From NCBI GenBank assembly GCA_963719005.1, contig CAVRAR010000009.1, positions 1-64,000 on the forward strand: a stretch of 64,000 nucleotides of DNA. Reading direction: 5' to 3'. The notes below the pieces were generated by a model that worked only from the letters and a program-made list of their open reading frames with translations, ran no database searches and was not told the DNA's origin. This DNA is from G963675935 sp963719005. GTDB lineage: Bacteria; Planctomycetota; Planctomycetia; Pirellulales; Thermoguttaceae. This document shows positions 36,750-46,313 of this stretch, piece by piece; within the stretch, counting starts at the first letter, position 1, and each line of letters begins with the position of its first letter. The position numbers and the translations under genes were made by a program.

Positions 36750-39271
36750 TCACGCTTCCGCGACCACTGGTCGCGGCTTTCCCAAAGCCGTTCTTTTGCC
36801 GACCGCGGCGATTTCGACTAATGCTTGTTCTACTGCCTGGGTCTGGAGATTGTCCAGGGGCATTTGCCCAAAACGGACGCGGTAGAAGGCCTCCGCGATC
36901 ACGGCCGGCAGGGCTGCCAACCCGCTTTCCCCCGTCAGCGACGCCAGCCGAGTCCCGGCGAGGGCCGCGAACTCGTGCTGCGTTTGCGCCGGGGCGCGAA
37001 CCAGCCCCTGCCGGGCCATCATGCTCTCGAAACGCCGGTAAAACGCGATCTCAACCTTGGGGCCATGCCGCCGGGTGTGGTTGCCCGTCGAACGAGCCCA
37101 GAGCCGCCGGCCGATCCGCACGGCCAGCACGCTGACGCCCGCCAAGACCAGCATCAGCGTGGCGCCGATCAGCCCCAGCAGCATCCACTTGGCCTCGCGG
37201 CCGAGATGGTCCAGGTAGAGGGCGACGGAGACGGAGTCGAACATCGTTTGCCACTGTTGGCGCTGGTCAGCTCGTGCCACAGGTTTTGCGCGCCATCGGC
37301 GATCGGCTGATAGATGGCCTCGCGCTGGGTTTGGCAGTCGAGTTCGACGACGTATTTCGACCAGACGCCGTCGAGCCAGTCGAAGCCCTTGCGGAGCGGC
37401 GTGGCCCAATCATCTCGTTCGCCGGCGGCGCCGGCCGGCGTGGGATCGAGCCGCAGCCATGCACCGTGTTCCCATGCCCGTTTGTTGTCCTCGGGGGGCT
37501 TGCCTTTGATGCCGGTCCAATAATCCGCTCCGTGCTTCCACTCGGCCGGAATCTGGTCCGGCTCCAGATACGCTTCGACCCAAGTGTGGGCGTGCAGTTG
37601 GCGAACCTGGTAATAGCCGCCGCCGGAATTCCAGTCGTCGCGGTCGCATTTGAAGCCGCTGACCATCCTTGCGGGAATCCCTTGACTGCGAAGCATCAGC
37701 GTCAGGGTCGTGGCGAAGTACTCGCAGTGCCCTTGTTTATGCTCGGTGAGAAAATCTTCGATGGGATCGATGTTGGGATCGCGTTCCACGCCGGTCAGAC
37801 TGTACTCGAATTGCCCCGAGGCGAGTTTGTCCCTTAGCAACTGCGCGCGGTCAGCGCGATGGTCCGGCTTGAAGCGAGATTCGTCGATCCATTCCTGCGC
37901 CATTTTCACGAGGTTTGGCAGGTCGCGTTTCGGCACGAACGTCAACGTTATCGGATAGTCCGTTTTTGCCGCCGGCGCCAACGGCAGTTGCTCTCTGTTG
38001 ACGATCGCGGTGGTTCCCAGGGTATAGGTAAGCGAATGCGACGAGTGATGTTCGTTGCGTTCCAGCCGCTGTCGGGGACAATCGATCGTGATATCGGCGT
38101 AGAGCTTGTCGATCGCGATATACGGGGTTACGTAGAACAATTCGTTGCGATCCAACTGGCCGATCGTGATCTTTTGCAGGACGGCTCCCGCGAGCGGCAG
38201 CGGCCGATCTCGCTGCAACGGCTCGTAGCCCACTTCGGAACTCAGAACTCCCCCGCGCCACTGTCCGTGTCTGTAGAGCGTGAGAAAGGCCCCTTGCAGA
38301 TAGACGTCGCCGTCAAGCGGCGGCAGGGCATCGTTGCCGCTGAGATCCTTGAAGAATTGCACTTGCATGACCGCTTCGCGACTCTCGATGATCTTGCCGA
38401 GCTCGCCGAGCGTGACCTTGTCGGTGAAGCCGACCAGCGGTTGCGGCTTGGCGAGGGAACCCCGCAGGGTGACCTGGCCATAGCGGGGAACGGCGAAGAA
38501 GACCAGCAGCGTCAGGGCCATCGTGCTTATGCCCATCCGACCGAGACGGCCGACCAGGTTGCGGCCGAGGCCCGCACGGCTGCTGCCGCCTGGCACGCTG
38601 CTGAACTCGGCCTGCCGGGCGGCCAGCGGCCAGCGTGAAGCGTTCTTTCCTTCCGGAGCGCCGGCGTCTCGCCCGCCTTGGCTTGGAGCACGCGACGGCG
38701 GCGAGGGGGACGGAGGAAATTGTCGGAAAAACGTGATCCATCGTTGGAGAGTTTCTCCGACAATCTCCTCCGTCCCCTTCTGTTGCCCCGTCCCCGCCGC
38801 AAACAGCTTCCACTGCCGATACATGATCAACAGCGTCATCGCCGAGAAGCCCACCAACATGTAGACGACAATCAAGACTCCAAACCAGACGCCTTGGCTG
38901 AACAGCGTAGCCATGACGACTTCTAGCAGGCTGATCATGACCAGCAACCAATACTTCCACTGGTCTTTTTCCTGGAATAGGAGGATGATCTGAAGGTAGA
39001 TCAAGAACCAGGACAGCCCGATCGACTCCATCTCGCTTTGCGGAGGATACAGATTGCGGAGCGAGACGAAGGCGCCGATCAGCATCAGCACGTTGGCCAA
39101 CCAGCGGCCGATGCGGATTCGGCCGGTCACGTCGGTCAACCAGACGGAGGCGGCGGCGGCCAAGATTACCAGCAGCGGCGGCCCCTCGCTTCGTTGGCCC
39201 ATGCCAAGCAACAGCGCCCCCAGCGCCGCCAGCGTCGCCATGTTGATCTGCAAGAGGCGTTCGAGGTACAT
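36750..39271 (-). CDS. membrane-bound transglutaminase-like protein (DUF3488 / TgpA type), one frameshift
   Basis: Joined frames give about 840 residues. The N-terminal third has several membrane helices (ASVWLTDVTGRIRIGRWLAN, SWFLIYLQIILLFQE, YWLLVMISLLEVVMATLF, WFGVLIVVYMLVGFSAMTLL), the DUF3488 layout. The periplasmic transglutaminase core has catalytic Cys516 in GHCEYFATTLTLMLRSQGIP, followed by HAHTWVEAYLEPD with the His. After a frame change near 37255 the C-terminus continues as a membrane helix (WMLLGLIGATLMLVLAGVSV) and a DUF4129-like tail. Such proteins often sit beside MoxR ATPases; none is present here. The substrate is unknown. Confidence 0.82.
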
Positions 39272-39282
39272 CGGAAAGCGTA

Positions 39283-39951
39283 TTAGTGGAGATAATCGGC
39301 TTCCAGCACGTAGGGGATCCCGTTGGAGTCGTTCGGATCGATGTGGAACCGACCGGCCACGCCAATCAGATGCGTCGTGTACGTGGCTTCCAGATCGCCT
39401 TGCAGGACGACCCGCACTTTTTCCGTGGGCCGCGGACTAGGGGTGCAGAAGGGGCAGTCGCCGTTGGTCGGACAAAGGATGAACTCCTTGATGCCCGTCA
39501 GCGTGCGGCGCGACTGCATGTAGCCCTCCATGTAAACCTTCCCGTCCTGCATGTCGATCGCCGTCTGCGGAATCGGCTCGGTCGGCTTCAGCGGATCGGG
39601 CTGGAGCAGCGCGTAGCCAATCCGCTCGTAGCCGTACGGCACTTCGCTGGCCCGCGCGAAGATCAACCAGGCGTAGCCGACCAGCCACAGCGCCGCCGAC
39701 AGCCCGACGCCGACCAGCACCAGCGTTGCGCCGATCCATTCGTCGGGCGCCTTGCGAATCTGCTTCCATGCAATCCAGCCGACGATCATTCCGGCCAAAG
39801 GAACCACGGCCAGGGTCCAATGCAGCATCGTAACGATCGACAACGCCCCGAGGACCGTGCTTGTTACCGCCAACGGATTCAGCGCGCGGTAGCGTGTCGG
39901 CGGAGGAAGCGGGCTCGTCGAGTTGGAATCGAATGCAAAGGACATTGGCAA
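39283..39951 (-). CDS. DUF4190-like membrane protein
   Basis: A 222-residue protein with three hydrophobic helices near the N-terminus (AVTSTVLGALSIVTMLHWTL, VVPLAGMIVGWIAW, ATLVLVGVGLSAALWLVGYA), as in DUF4190 proteins. A soluble domain with a Cys pair (FILCPTNGDCPFCTP) follows. No function is recognised. It starts upstream of the transglutaminase gene with an 11-base gap and is probably in the same operon. Confidence 0.65.
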   Translation of the reverse strand: MPMSFAFDSNSTSPLPPPTRYRALNPLAVTSTVLGALSIVTMLHWTLAVVPLAGMIVGWIAWKQIRKAPDEWIGATLVLVGVGLSAALWLVGYAWLIFARASEVPYGYERIGYALLQPDPLKPTEPIPQTAIDMQDGKVYMEGYMQSRRTLTGIKEFILCPTNGDCPFCTPSPRPTEKVRVVLQGDLEATYTTHLIGVAGRFHIDPNDSNGIPYVLEADYLH

Positions 39952-40018
39952 ACTCGTTGTAGGGCGAATTTTAATCCGCCCCGTGTTTGTCTGGCGGACT
40001 AACGTCCACCCTACGATG

Positions 40019-40053
40019 AAATATCCCTGACCCCTGACCTCTGACCCCTAGCC
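40019..40053. repeat. TGACCCC/TAGCC tandem repeat
   Basis: Units CTGACCCCTGACCTCTGACC then CCTAGCC lie just past the stop of the ABC permease. Nearly the same text occurs at 61048-61086, next to hypD. Confidence 0.7.
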
Positions 40054-41322
40054 TCACGGCGTGGTAATCAACGACTTCGCCACGTCGGTGCGGTAGGCCG
40101 ACATGGCGGGCAAGTATCCGACGGCCGACGCCAAGGCGACGAGGCCGGGAATCAGGACCAATTCGGCCGGCTGGAACTGGAACAGCCCGATCACCACGCC
40201 GGTCCAATCGGTGATGATCGGCGAGCAGAGCCAGATGGCGCCGTGGCCGAGCACCAGGCCCATCGCCCCGCCCATCAGCGACAGCAGGATCGACTCCATC
40301 AGAATAATGAGCATGACGGTCAATCGGCTGGCGCCGAGGGCGCGCATGACGGCGATTTCGTGGCGGCGGTCGCTCATCGAGTTGTAGATGCTGACCATGA
40401 TGCCGATGCCCGCCTCGATCACGGTCAGCACCGACATTCCCAGCAAGATCCACTGCAACTTGCCGATGACGTTTTCGAAAAGCTCGGTGATCACGCGGAG
40501 CGGCGCGACGGCCTGGGCCACTTTCGTGTTGTTGATCAGTTTGGACATGACGTCGGTCAGCCCCTTGTCGGCATCCTCTTTGTGGATGCACACCAGCACG
40601 GCGGTGATTTCCTTGGACTCGTCGGCGTGACCGGCATGCTCGCCGGGATGGTCGTCCTCCTCGCCACCGACGACCTCCTCGTGATGGTGGATCTCCTGGA
40701 AGCCGAGCATGTTGACGAAAACGGCGCGATCGACCGGGGTGCCGGTAGGCTCCAGAATGCCGACCACCGTGAATTTCTCTTCGTGCGTGCGCCGCCGTCG
40801 CCCGATCCGTGAACGATCTGGATCTGCTCGTTGACTTGCGTACTGGTTTTCGAGGCGGCGATGGTGCCCATGACGGCCTCGAAATGGTTCGTCAAGTTTG
40901 AAATTCCGCCCCTGGGCGAATTGGTATTTCTGATCGCCGCGGTACTTCAGGTCGGTGAACATTTCGGGCACGGTGCCGACCACGCGGAAACTCTGGTAGG
41001 TATGGCCCATGCAGACCGGGATGACCGTTTCCACCCGGCCGTATTTTCCGTCCGACAGTTCTTCAAAGAAACTATAGGGGATATTGCCGATCGGCTCGCT
41101 GAGGTAGAAGACCGTGTTGAGCACGAGTTGTTCTTTTCCACCCTTGGCGCCGACGATCAGATCGTAGCCTTCGCCGCCGCGGTGGAAGGATTGATCGACG
41201 ACGCCGTAGACGACCAGCACGGCCACGACCAGCGCCACGCCCAGGCCCATCGACAGAACCGTCAGCGTCGAGACCAGTGTCCGTTGCCGGATGCTTCGCC
41301 AAGCTACTTTCCAGAGACTCAT
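40054..41322 (-). CDS. MacB/FtsX-type ABC transporter permease, with paired frameshifts
   Basis: A 422-residue permease of the MacB/LolC group. The N-terminal helix (TLVSTLTVLSMGLGVALVVA) precedes a periplasmic domain. Three C-terminal helices follow (LQWILLGMSVLTVIEAGIGI, VMLIILMESILLSLMGGAMG, VVIGLFQFQPAELVLIPGLV) with the FtsX-typical SDRRHEIAVMRALGAS. A His/Glu-rich stretch (EIHHHEEVVGGEEDDHPGEH) could bind metal. About residues 140-175 are out of frame; a neighbouring frame gives FEAVMGTIAASKTSTQVNEQ, so two compensating frameshifts lie near 40895 and 40795. It pairs with the ATPase gene upstream. Confidence 0.82.
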   Translation of the reverse strand: MSLWKVAWRSIRQRTLVSTLTVLSMGLGVALVVAVLVVYGVVDQSFHRGGEGYDLIVGAKGGKEQLVLNTVFYLSEPIGNIPYSFFEELSDGKYGRVETVIPVCMGHTYQSFRVVGTVPEMFTDLKYRGDQKYQFAQGRNFKLDEPFRGRHGHHRRLENQYASQRADPDRSRIGRRRRTHEEKFTVVGILEPTGTPVDRAVFVNMLGFQEIHHHEEVVGGEEDDHPGEHAGHADESKEITAVLVCIHKEDADKGLTDVMSKLINNTKVAQAVAPLRVITELFENVIGKLQWILLGMSVLTVIEAGIGIMVSIYNSMSDRRHEIAVMRALGASRLTVMLIILMESILLSLMGGAMGLVLGHGAIWLCSPIITDWTGVVIGLFQFQPAELVLIPGLVALASAVGYLPAMSAYRTDVAKSLITTP

Positions 41323-41329
41323 GGGGGAA

Positions 41330-41540
41330 GAAAAGGGATTAGGGATTAGGGATTAAGAAAATGACGAAGGCCGAATGACGAATGACGAAAGAATGACGAA
41401 TGACGAAGCTCGAATGACGAAAGGGGAACGAATTCCGGATTTGAGATTTGGAATCTGAGATTTTGAATTTCGTGCTTCCTTCGTCATTCGAGCTTCGTCA
41501 TTCTTTTGTCATTCGTCATTCGAGCTTCGTCATTTTCCTG
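41330..41540. repeat. GGGATTA and AATGACGA repeat block
   Basis: GGGATTAGGGATTAGGGATT (about 41336) is followed by several AATGACGAA units on the plus strand. After 60 unrelated bases come complementary TTCGTCATTC units (41480-41535), so the whole block can form a long imperfect hairpin. The far end overlaps the 3' end of the ABC ATPase gene, whose last codons (VGQVTGK) adjoin it. Confidence 0.75.
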
Positions 41541-42210
41541 TTACTTGTCCCACTACCAGGTTAAATTCTTCAAGCTTGTCCATACGCGGGAACTGCTGGG
41601 CCACCTCGTTCGAGTGCGTCACGATAATCAGGGCGACATTCTCCTCGCGGCACGTCTCGCGCATCAGGTCGAGAATCTGCTGCTGATGGCCGGCGTCGAC
41701 GTTGGCGGTCGGCTCGTCGGCCAGGAGAATCTGCGGCTTGTTGGCCAGCGCCCGGGCGACCGCCACCCGCTGCTGCTCGCCGACCGAAAGCTGCGCCGGC
41801 CGATGGGTCGTGCGATGGCTCAACCCCACGCGGTCCAACAGGTGCCGCGCCCGGGCCTTGTCCATCCGTCCACGCGCGAATCGCATCGACAACAGCACGT
41901 TCTCCAGCGCCGTGAAGCCGGCCAACAGATTGAAGGTCTGGAAGACGTAGCCGATCCGCTCCGCGCGGAAGCGGTCGCACTCCGACTCGGGCATCAAGGT
42001 GATGTCCCAGTCGTCGATGCGAACCTTGCCCGAGTCGGGACGGCTGATGCCGGCGATGACGTGCAGCAGGGTGGTCTTGCCGCAACCGCTGCGACCGACC
42101 ATCACCATCTGCTCTCCGGCGTCGACGCGAAACTCGGGAATATCGAGCACCGGCAGCGCCGTGCCGTCCGGCTGCCGGAATCCTTTCTTGATGTCTTTCA
42201 GTAGCAGCAT
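41530..42210 (-). CDS. LolD/MacB-type ABC transporter ATP-binding protein
   Basis: A 226-residue ABC ATPase from the start at 42210. Walker A is VGRSGCGKTTLLHVIAG, the Q-loop is in YVFQTFNLLAGFTALENV, the signature LSVGEQQRVAVARALAN and Walker B ILLADEPTANVD, with the switch His in IIVTHSNEVAQ. It powers the permease downstream; the pair would handle lipoprotein sorting or export of an unknown substrate. No membrane-fusion protein gene is adjacent. An upstream extension of the frame to 42300 has no support. Confidence 0.88.
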   Translation of the reverse strand: MLLLKDIKKGFRQPDGTALPVLDIPEFRVDAGEQMVMVGRSGCGKTTLLHVIAGISRPDSGKVRIDDWDITLMPESECDRFRAERIGYVFQTFNLLAGFTALENVLLSMRFARGRMDKARARHLLDRVGLSHRTTHRPAQLSVGEQQRVAVARALANKPQILLADEPTANVDAGHQQQILDLMRETCREENVALIIVTHSNEVAQQFPRMDKLEEFNLVVGQVTGK

Positions 42211-42268
42211 TGTCGAGATTGCCACCTGGTGGAAGGGCGTGTGTCGTGGGCGGGCAAGCGGGACAACT

Positions 42269-42358
42269 CGTAGGTTATGCTTCAGCATAACACGCAACAA
42301 GGAGGGATCGTCGCCACTGCCTACCGCCCTGCCGCGTTATGCTGAAGCATAACCTACG
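42269..42358. repeat. TTATGCT(T/G)(C/A)AGCATAAC inverted repeat pair
   Basis: CGTAGGTTATGCTTCAGCAT at 42269 is mirrored by ATGCTGAAGCATAACCTACG ending 42358. The arms span 23 bases with a 44-base loop, and each arm is itself a small hairpin. It lies between the divergently placed ABC ATPase start and the smpB 3' end. Confidence 0.8.
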
Positions 42359-42438
42359 GGCTGTTTCAATAGTACCACACAGTCGCGCCCTTGTTCTGTA
42401 CGCCGCCGACGGCCGAGGGGTTCGATTCTACCGTTTGT

Positions 42439-43008
42439 CTACTTCCGCCGCATCATCATCCGCTGGATATCGCGTTTGGCCTGGGCGGTTTTCATCGCCT
42501 GGCGCTTGTCGTGCTGCTGTTTTCCGCGGCAGATGCCGAGCACGACTTTGGCCAGCCCCCGCTTGAAGTGCATCTCCAAGGGCACCAGGGTGAGGCCCTT
42601 CTCATACGCCCGATGGGCAAACCGCTTCACCTCGCGGCGGTGCATCAGCAGCTTGCGCGGCCGTTTCGGGTTGTGGTTGAACCGGTTGGCCTCGGCATAT
42701 TCGGCAATGTCGCAGCCGACCAGCCAAACCTCGTCGCCCTTGATCCGCGCATAGGCTTCTTCGAGCGAAACTTGGCCGTTGCGCAGGCTCTTCACCTCGC
42801 TGCCGACCAACACGATGCCGCATTCGAGCGAGTCGAGCACCAGGTAGTTGTGCCGGGCCTTGCGGTTCTGCGAGATGACCTTGTCGTTCGTCGCGGACGC
42901 GGCGGCGGTCGTTTTCTTGGAGTGTGATTTGCCCGTAGTGGAACCTCGCCCTGGAGAACCGAGTGAGATCGACAGCAGTAGCCGGACGCCGGAAGTGTTT
43001 TGAGACAC
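42439..43008 (-). CDS. smpB: SsrA-binding protein SmpB
   Basis: SmpB binds tmRNA and enables rescue of stalled ribosomes. The conserved core begins ISQNRKARHNYLVLDSLECG and runs through VGSEVKSLRNGQVSLEEAYA, NHNPKRPRKLLMHRREV and LTLVPLEMHFKRGLAKVVLG. It ends in the basic tail QAKRDIQRMMMRRK that enters the ribosomal mRNA channel. The start is uncertain because no ATG precedes the core; GTG at 43008 is an in-frame option giving 189 residues, longer than the usual 150-160. The tmRNA gene is not seen nearby. Confidence 0.9.
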   Translation of the reverse strand: MSQNTSGVRLLLSISLGSPGRGSTTGKSHSKKTTAAASATNDKVISQNRKARHNYLVLDSLECGIVLVGSEVKSLRNGQVSLEEAYARIKGDEVWLVGCDIAEYAEANRFNHNPKRPRKLLMHRREVKRFAHRAYEKGLTLVPLEMHFKRGLAKVVLGICRGKQQHDKRQAMKTAQAKRDIQRMMMRRK

Positions 43009-43375
43009 GGCAGTTACGTCAGTCGAGCCATTGTACCTCAGGCCAGAAGGGCAGGCAATGGTGCTGCTGCTTGGAAGTGACGTGGATTGTCGCCATTTTG
43101 CAGGGAAATTCCTGGCAGCCCTTGACCGACCTCCGCCACAGCCGGAGAATGGGGCTGTTGAAACTGGCTGGTTTGAAGGGCTCACCGGCCTGACGCGGGG
43201 CGGATTTCCCAATCCGTCCAGACTTGCGGCGACGGATTCGGAAATCCGTCCTACAAACCAGCATGCGTCGGCCCGTGCGGTCATGCCCTACCCGCGCCGG
43301 CAGTTGTTTCTTACAGGACATCGAGCCAATGCCTCGCGGCGAGAACAAGGGGAGCCGGGGCGGAAGGAGGACACG

Positions 43376-44515
43376 ATGAGACTCGACAAGACGGCGTCGG
43401 TCGAAGAGCTTCAGGTTGTCAGCCGCTTCGAAAATCTGCGGAGAGCCCTTCTCTCCGAAGGGTATGCCGACCACCTCGACAAGCCGCTGGCCTACTGGGC
43501 ATTGCCGGCAGATCGCCGTTTGCCGTTGGCGCTGTTGGGAAGAACGCTCGGAAATATCCTCAGCACGCCGTTCGCCGATCTGTCGGCAACGCCCGGCATC
43601 GGACGAAAGAAGATCGCCTCCTTGCTGTTGTTGCTGGCCAGAGCCGCCAACACCGATCCCGCCGAATTGCCGACCAACGTCCTCAGCTTGCAGGATGGCG
43701 CCCCGCGTCAAGCCGACGTCGTGGGCGCCGAGGCGAGCGCCGACGGCTTCGATCCGACCGCGGTCTCCGAGGTCTCTTGGGCGCAGTGGCGGGCGAGCGT
43801 CGTCCGTCACGGCCTGGCCAATGAAAGCCTCGGCCGCTTCGCTCCCAGCCTGCAAAACCTGACCCGCGTCGTCTGGAACACCCCGCTGGGCGTCTACACC
43901 GGATCCACCTTGGGCGACATCCGCGCCATGAAGACGCACGGCGACAAACGCATGGGCGCCATCCTCGAGGTGTTTTACGTCGTCCATACGCTGGTGGCCG
44001 GCATGGGCACGCGCGATCACCTCGCGGTGCGGATCGTTCCGCGCTTGATCGATCGCGTCGAGCAGTGGATCGGCCGGGCGTTGCAGCAGCCGGGCATTCC
44101 CGGCCGGCAGGAACTCTTCTCCGAATTCGTTCAGCCGCTCCTGGAGCAAATTCGCATCGACTCGCCGCAACAGGTCTATTTGATGGCGGAAACCCGTTTG
44201 GGCGTCAACGGACCGCTGACGAGCGTTCGGCAGGTCGCGCGCACGATGGGGCTCACTCGCGCCCGCGTCTACCAACTCCTCAACGAGATCAACGACATCA
44301 TGATCGTCCGCTGGCCGACGGGGCGTCATCAGGTGCACGAGTTGCGCGCGAAGTACGCGGCGGAGACGGCCGACGCCGACGGCGCCCCCGACCTGCGGCA
44401 GTTCCACGCCGCCGTCGAGCTCTTCTATCCCGGCAGCCGCCGCGGCGCCGCCGGCCCGCTGGAACGCACCTTCGACGCCTTCGACGAAGAGAACGAATTG
44501 CTGGAAGTGTCGTAG
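43376..44515 (+). CDS. helix-hairpin-helix plus sigma-region-4-like HTH protein
   Basis: A 379-residue protein of unknown function. A helix-hairpin-helix-like motif (LSATPGIGRKKIASLLLLLA) lies near residue 65. A sigma-70 region-4-like HTH (TSVRQVARTMGLTRARVYQL) lies at about residue 283. Between them is an all-helical region with no recognised family. Both motifs suggest nucleic-acid binding, possibly in transcription. GGAAGGAGG seven bases before ATG 43376 fixes the start. It is divergent from smpB, with about 370 bases between them holding no clear gene. Confidence 0.65.
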   Translation: MRLDKTASVEELQVVSRFENLRRALLSEGYADHLDKPLAYWALPADRRLPLALLGRTLGNILSTPFADLSATPGIGRKKIASLLLLLARAANTDPAELPTNVLSLQDGAPRQADVVGAEASADGFDPTAVSEVSWAQWRASVVRHGLANESLGRFAPSLQNLTRVVWNTPLGVYTGSTLGDIRAMKTHGDKRMGAILEVFYVVHTLVAGMGTRDHLAVRIVPRLIDRVEQWIGRALQQPGIPGRQELFSEFVQPLLEQIRIDSPQQVYLMAETRLGVNGPLTSVRQVARTMGLTRARVYQLLNEINDIMIVRWPTGRHQVHELRAKYAAETADADGAPDLRQFHAAVELFYPGSRRGAAGPLERTFDAFDEENELLEVS

Positions 44516-44634
44516 GTCCAGAGATGTTTCGACTGTCGGCGTTGGAAGGGCCTCGGCATAAGCCCAGTAATGGCGATTGTCTTGCGGCGAAGAACAATGC
44601 TATCGCCGGTCGAGGCAATCGAGGAGATCAACCA

Positions 44635-44868
44635 ATGATAAGAAAAGCGAAGCCTTTGGCGGAAATAACGCAAGACGCCTTGCGGGTGTTGTGCAGGGAA
44701 ATCGGCGTCGTGAACACCGTCCGATTCGTTGGCCAGTTCACCACTGGTTATGGCAACTACACCGAGGAACGGGAACAACTGTTTGCAGACATGACGCTGG
44801 ATGATATCGTTTCCACAATGAAGCATGATCGAGCGGTTGGCTCCGGCGGCGTTGCGAAAACCGACTGA
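44635..44868 (+). CDS. small conserved hypothetical protein
   Basis: A 77-residue protein: IRKAKPLAEITQDALRVLCR, then FVGQFTTGYGNYTEEREQLF and DMTLDDIVSTMKHDR. The pattern resembles small antitoxin-like or plant/cyanobacterial hypothetical proteins, but no named family is assigned. GAGGAGATCAACC precedes ATG 44635. It is followed after 24 bases by another small gene, so they may form a two-gene unit; neither resembles a known toxin. Confidence 0.55.
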   Translation: MIRKAKPLAEITQDALRVLCREIGVVNTVRFVGQFTTGYGNYTEEREQLFADMTLDDIVSTMKHDRAVGSGGVAKTD

Positions 44869-44892
44869 GCCGCGTGCAAGCCGAGGAACGAA

Positions 44893-45078
44893 ATGAGCGA
44901 CAATGCCGATACCCCTGAACCAACCGTAAAGACGCCCCTTGATCTCGATGAGGTGGAAGAGCCGACCAAACACCGGCGCTACCAAACGATTCCTCGTGCA
45001 ATGGGCCGCCAAGGCGGTTACAACGTTGACAACGTACAGGAATTGCTTGCTCGCGCCGAGGGCGAGGCCTGCCGCTGA
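44893..45078 (+). CDS. small hypothetical protein
   Basis: About 60 residues, acidic at the N-terminus (PLDLDEVEEPTKHRRYQTIP) and ending in NVDNVQELLARAEGEACR. No family recognised. GAGGAACGAA lies upstream of the ATG. It follows the 44635 gene closely in the same direction. Confidence 0.45.
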   Translation: MSDNADTPEPTVKTPLDLDEVEEPTKHRRYQTIPRAMGRQGGYNVDNVQELLARAEGEACR

Positions 45079-45131
45079 TTGGCGTCAACACGGGCTCTTT
45101 ACAAGCTGAAGCGATCGCGATACCGAGTCGC

Positions 45132-46079
45132 TCACGCCGCGCGAACTGAGGACTCTTCGTCGCGGCAGGCCACAACCCTAAAGTGCGGCGACGAGATGAC
45201 CGCCGGCTCGTCGTCGGCTTCGGGCGTTTTCGAGCGACGCTTGGCCACCATCGCGTGAACCATTCCGACGGCGCGGCCGGCCAATTGCAGCAACAGGAAG
45301 GGACGCCACAGGCCGACGACGCATTCGCCCGCCACCAGCGCGGCGTGGGCTGCCACCGATCGCACCCGGCCGTGGGCCGACGCCCAGCGCCAGAAAAGCC
45401 GCTCGCTATGACAGCCGTGCCGGAAGCCAACCTTGTCGCGCACGGCGGCGGAGTTTACCTTCGCCTGGCAGTCCGGTTCGACGACGCAGCGGAATCCGGC
45501 TTCTCGCAGCGACAACGCCACCTCGATCGTCGCCACTGTGTCAACCGGCGAGGGCAAAAATCCGCCGACCGCTTCGACGGCCGATCGGCGGTAGAAACCG
45601 GCTAGGGCGTCCGGGCCGCAAAGCTCGCCTTCGTCTTCGCCAACCTCCTCGGGCGTTCGCCCGCGGCCAACCCGCCACACGACTCCCTCGGCGCGGTAGC
45701 CCAGGCCGGCCGAGACGACCGTCTGACGGTCGTCGTGATGCAGCAGGACGGGCGCTACGGCCGCGACCTCGGGATTGCGGAAGTGCCGCAAGGCGGCCTC
45801 GGCCCAGCCTGCGCGGACTTCCACGCCGCAGGCCAATAGATGGACCACCGGCGCCCGGCTGGCCGATAGCCCCAGATTCAGACACTCGGCGAATCCGGCC
45901 CCTTCGGGAGCCTGGACGAATTGCACCTCGCCGGCCAATCCGTAAGGGTCATTGTATGGTGCGTTATGGACGACGAGCAGTTCGCAGTTGGCCGGCCGGT
46001 TTTCCAGGATGGAAACCAAAGTGTCGTCCAACGGCTTCTGGTCGCCTAAGACAGGGATAACGATCGACAACCGAAGCAC
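45132..46079 (-). CDS. glycosyltransferase family 2
   Basis: A 315-residue GT-A fold enzyme. The N-terminus LRLSIVIPVLGDQKPLDDTL is the nucleotide-sugar-binding start. AEGAGFAECLNLGLSASRAP-like sequence and VVHLLACGVEVRAGWAEAA follow; the usual DxD position reads ACGVE, so metal binding may differ. CGPDALAGFYRRSAVEAVGG matches the acceptor region. A C-terminal hydrophobic stretch (FLLLQLAGRAVGMVHAM) may contact the membrane. It probably adds sugars to a cell-surface glycan. It is divergent from purH. Confidence 0.82.
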   Translation of the reverse strand: MLRLSIVIPVLGDQKPLDDTLVSILENRPANCELLVVHNAPYNDPYGLAGEVQFVQAPEGAGFAECLNLGLSASRAPVVHLLACGVEVRAGWAEAALRHFRNPEVAAVAPVLLHHDDRQTVVSAGLGYRAEGVVWRVGRGRTPEEVGEDEGELCGPDALAGFYRRSAVEAVGGFLPSPVDTVATIEVALSLREAGFRCVVEPDCQAKVNSAAVRDKVGFRHGCHSERLFWRWASAHGRVRSVAAHAALVAGECVVGLWRPFLLLQLAGRAVGMVHAMVAKRRSKTPEADDEPAVISSPHFRVVACRDEESSVRAA

Positions 46080-46313
46080 TGGTGAGATTCCTGGGTTGGA
46101 GATACCGTGTGATTATTCGGGTTTTCCGGGAGCCGAGGTTTATACAAACAGCGCCGCTTCCGCACGTATACACCGCATGGCCCGCAATTTTTGCGCAAAC
46201 CACGCAGCTTCGCACCTTCTTCGCGTCATCTGACCATGGGGTGCTTGACCGCCGTCGCCAAAACACATAAACCTTGTGTTTCGATCCGTTTTTCTTCCCG
46301 GGGAGTCGTTGCC

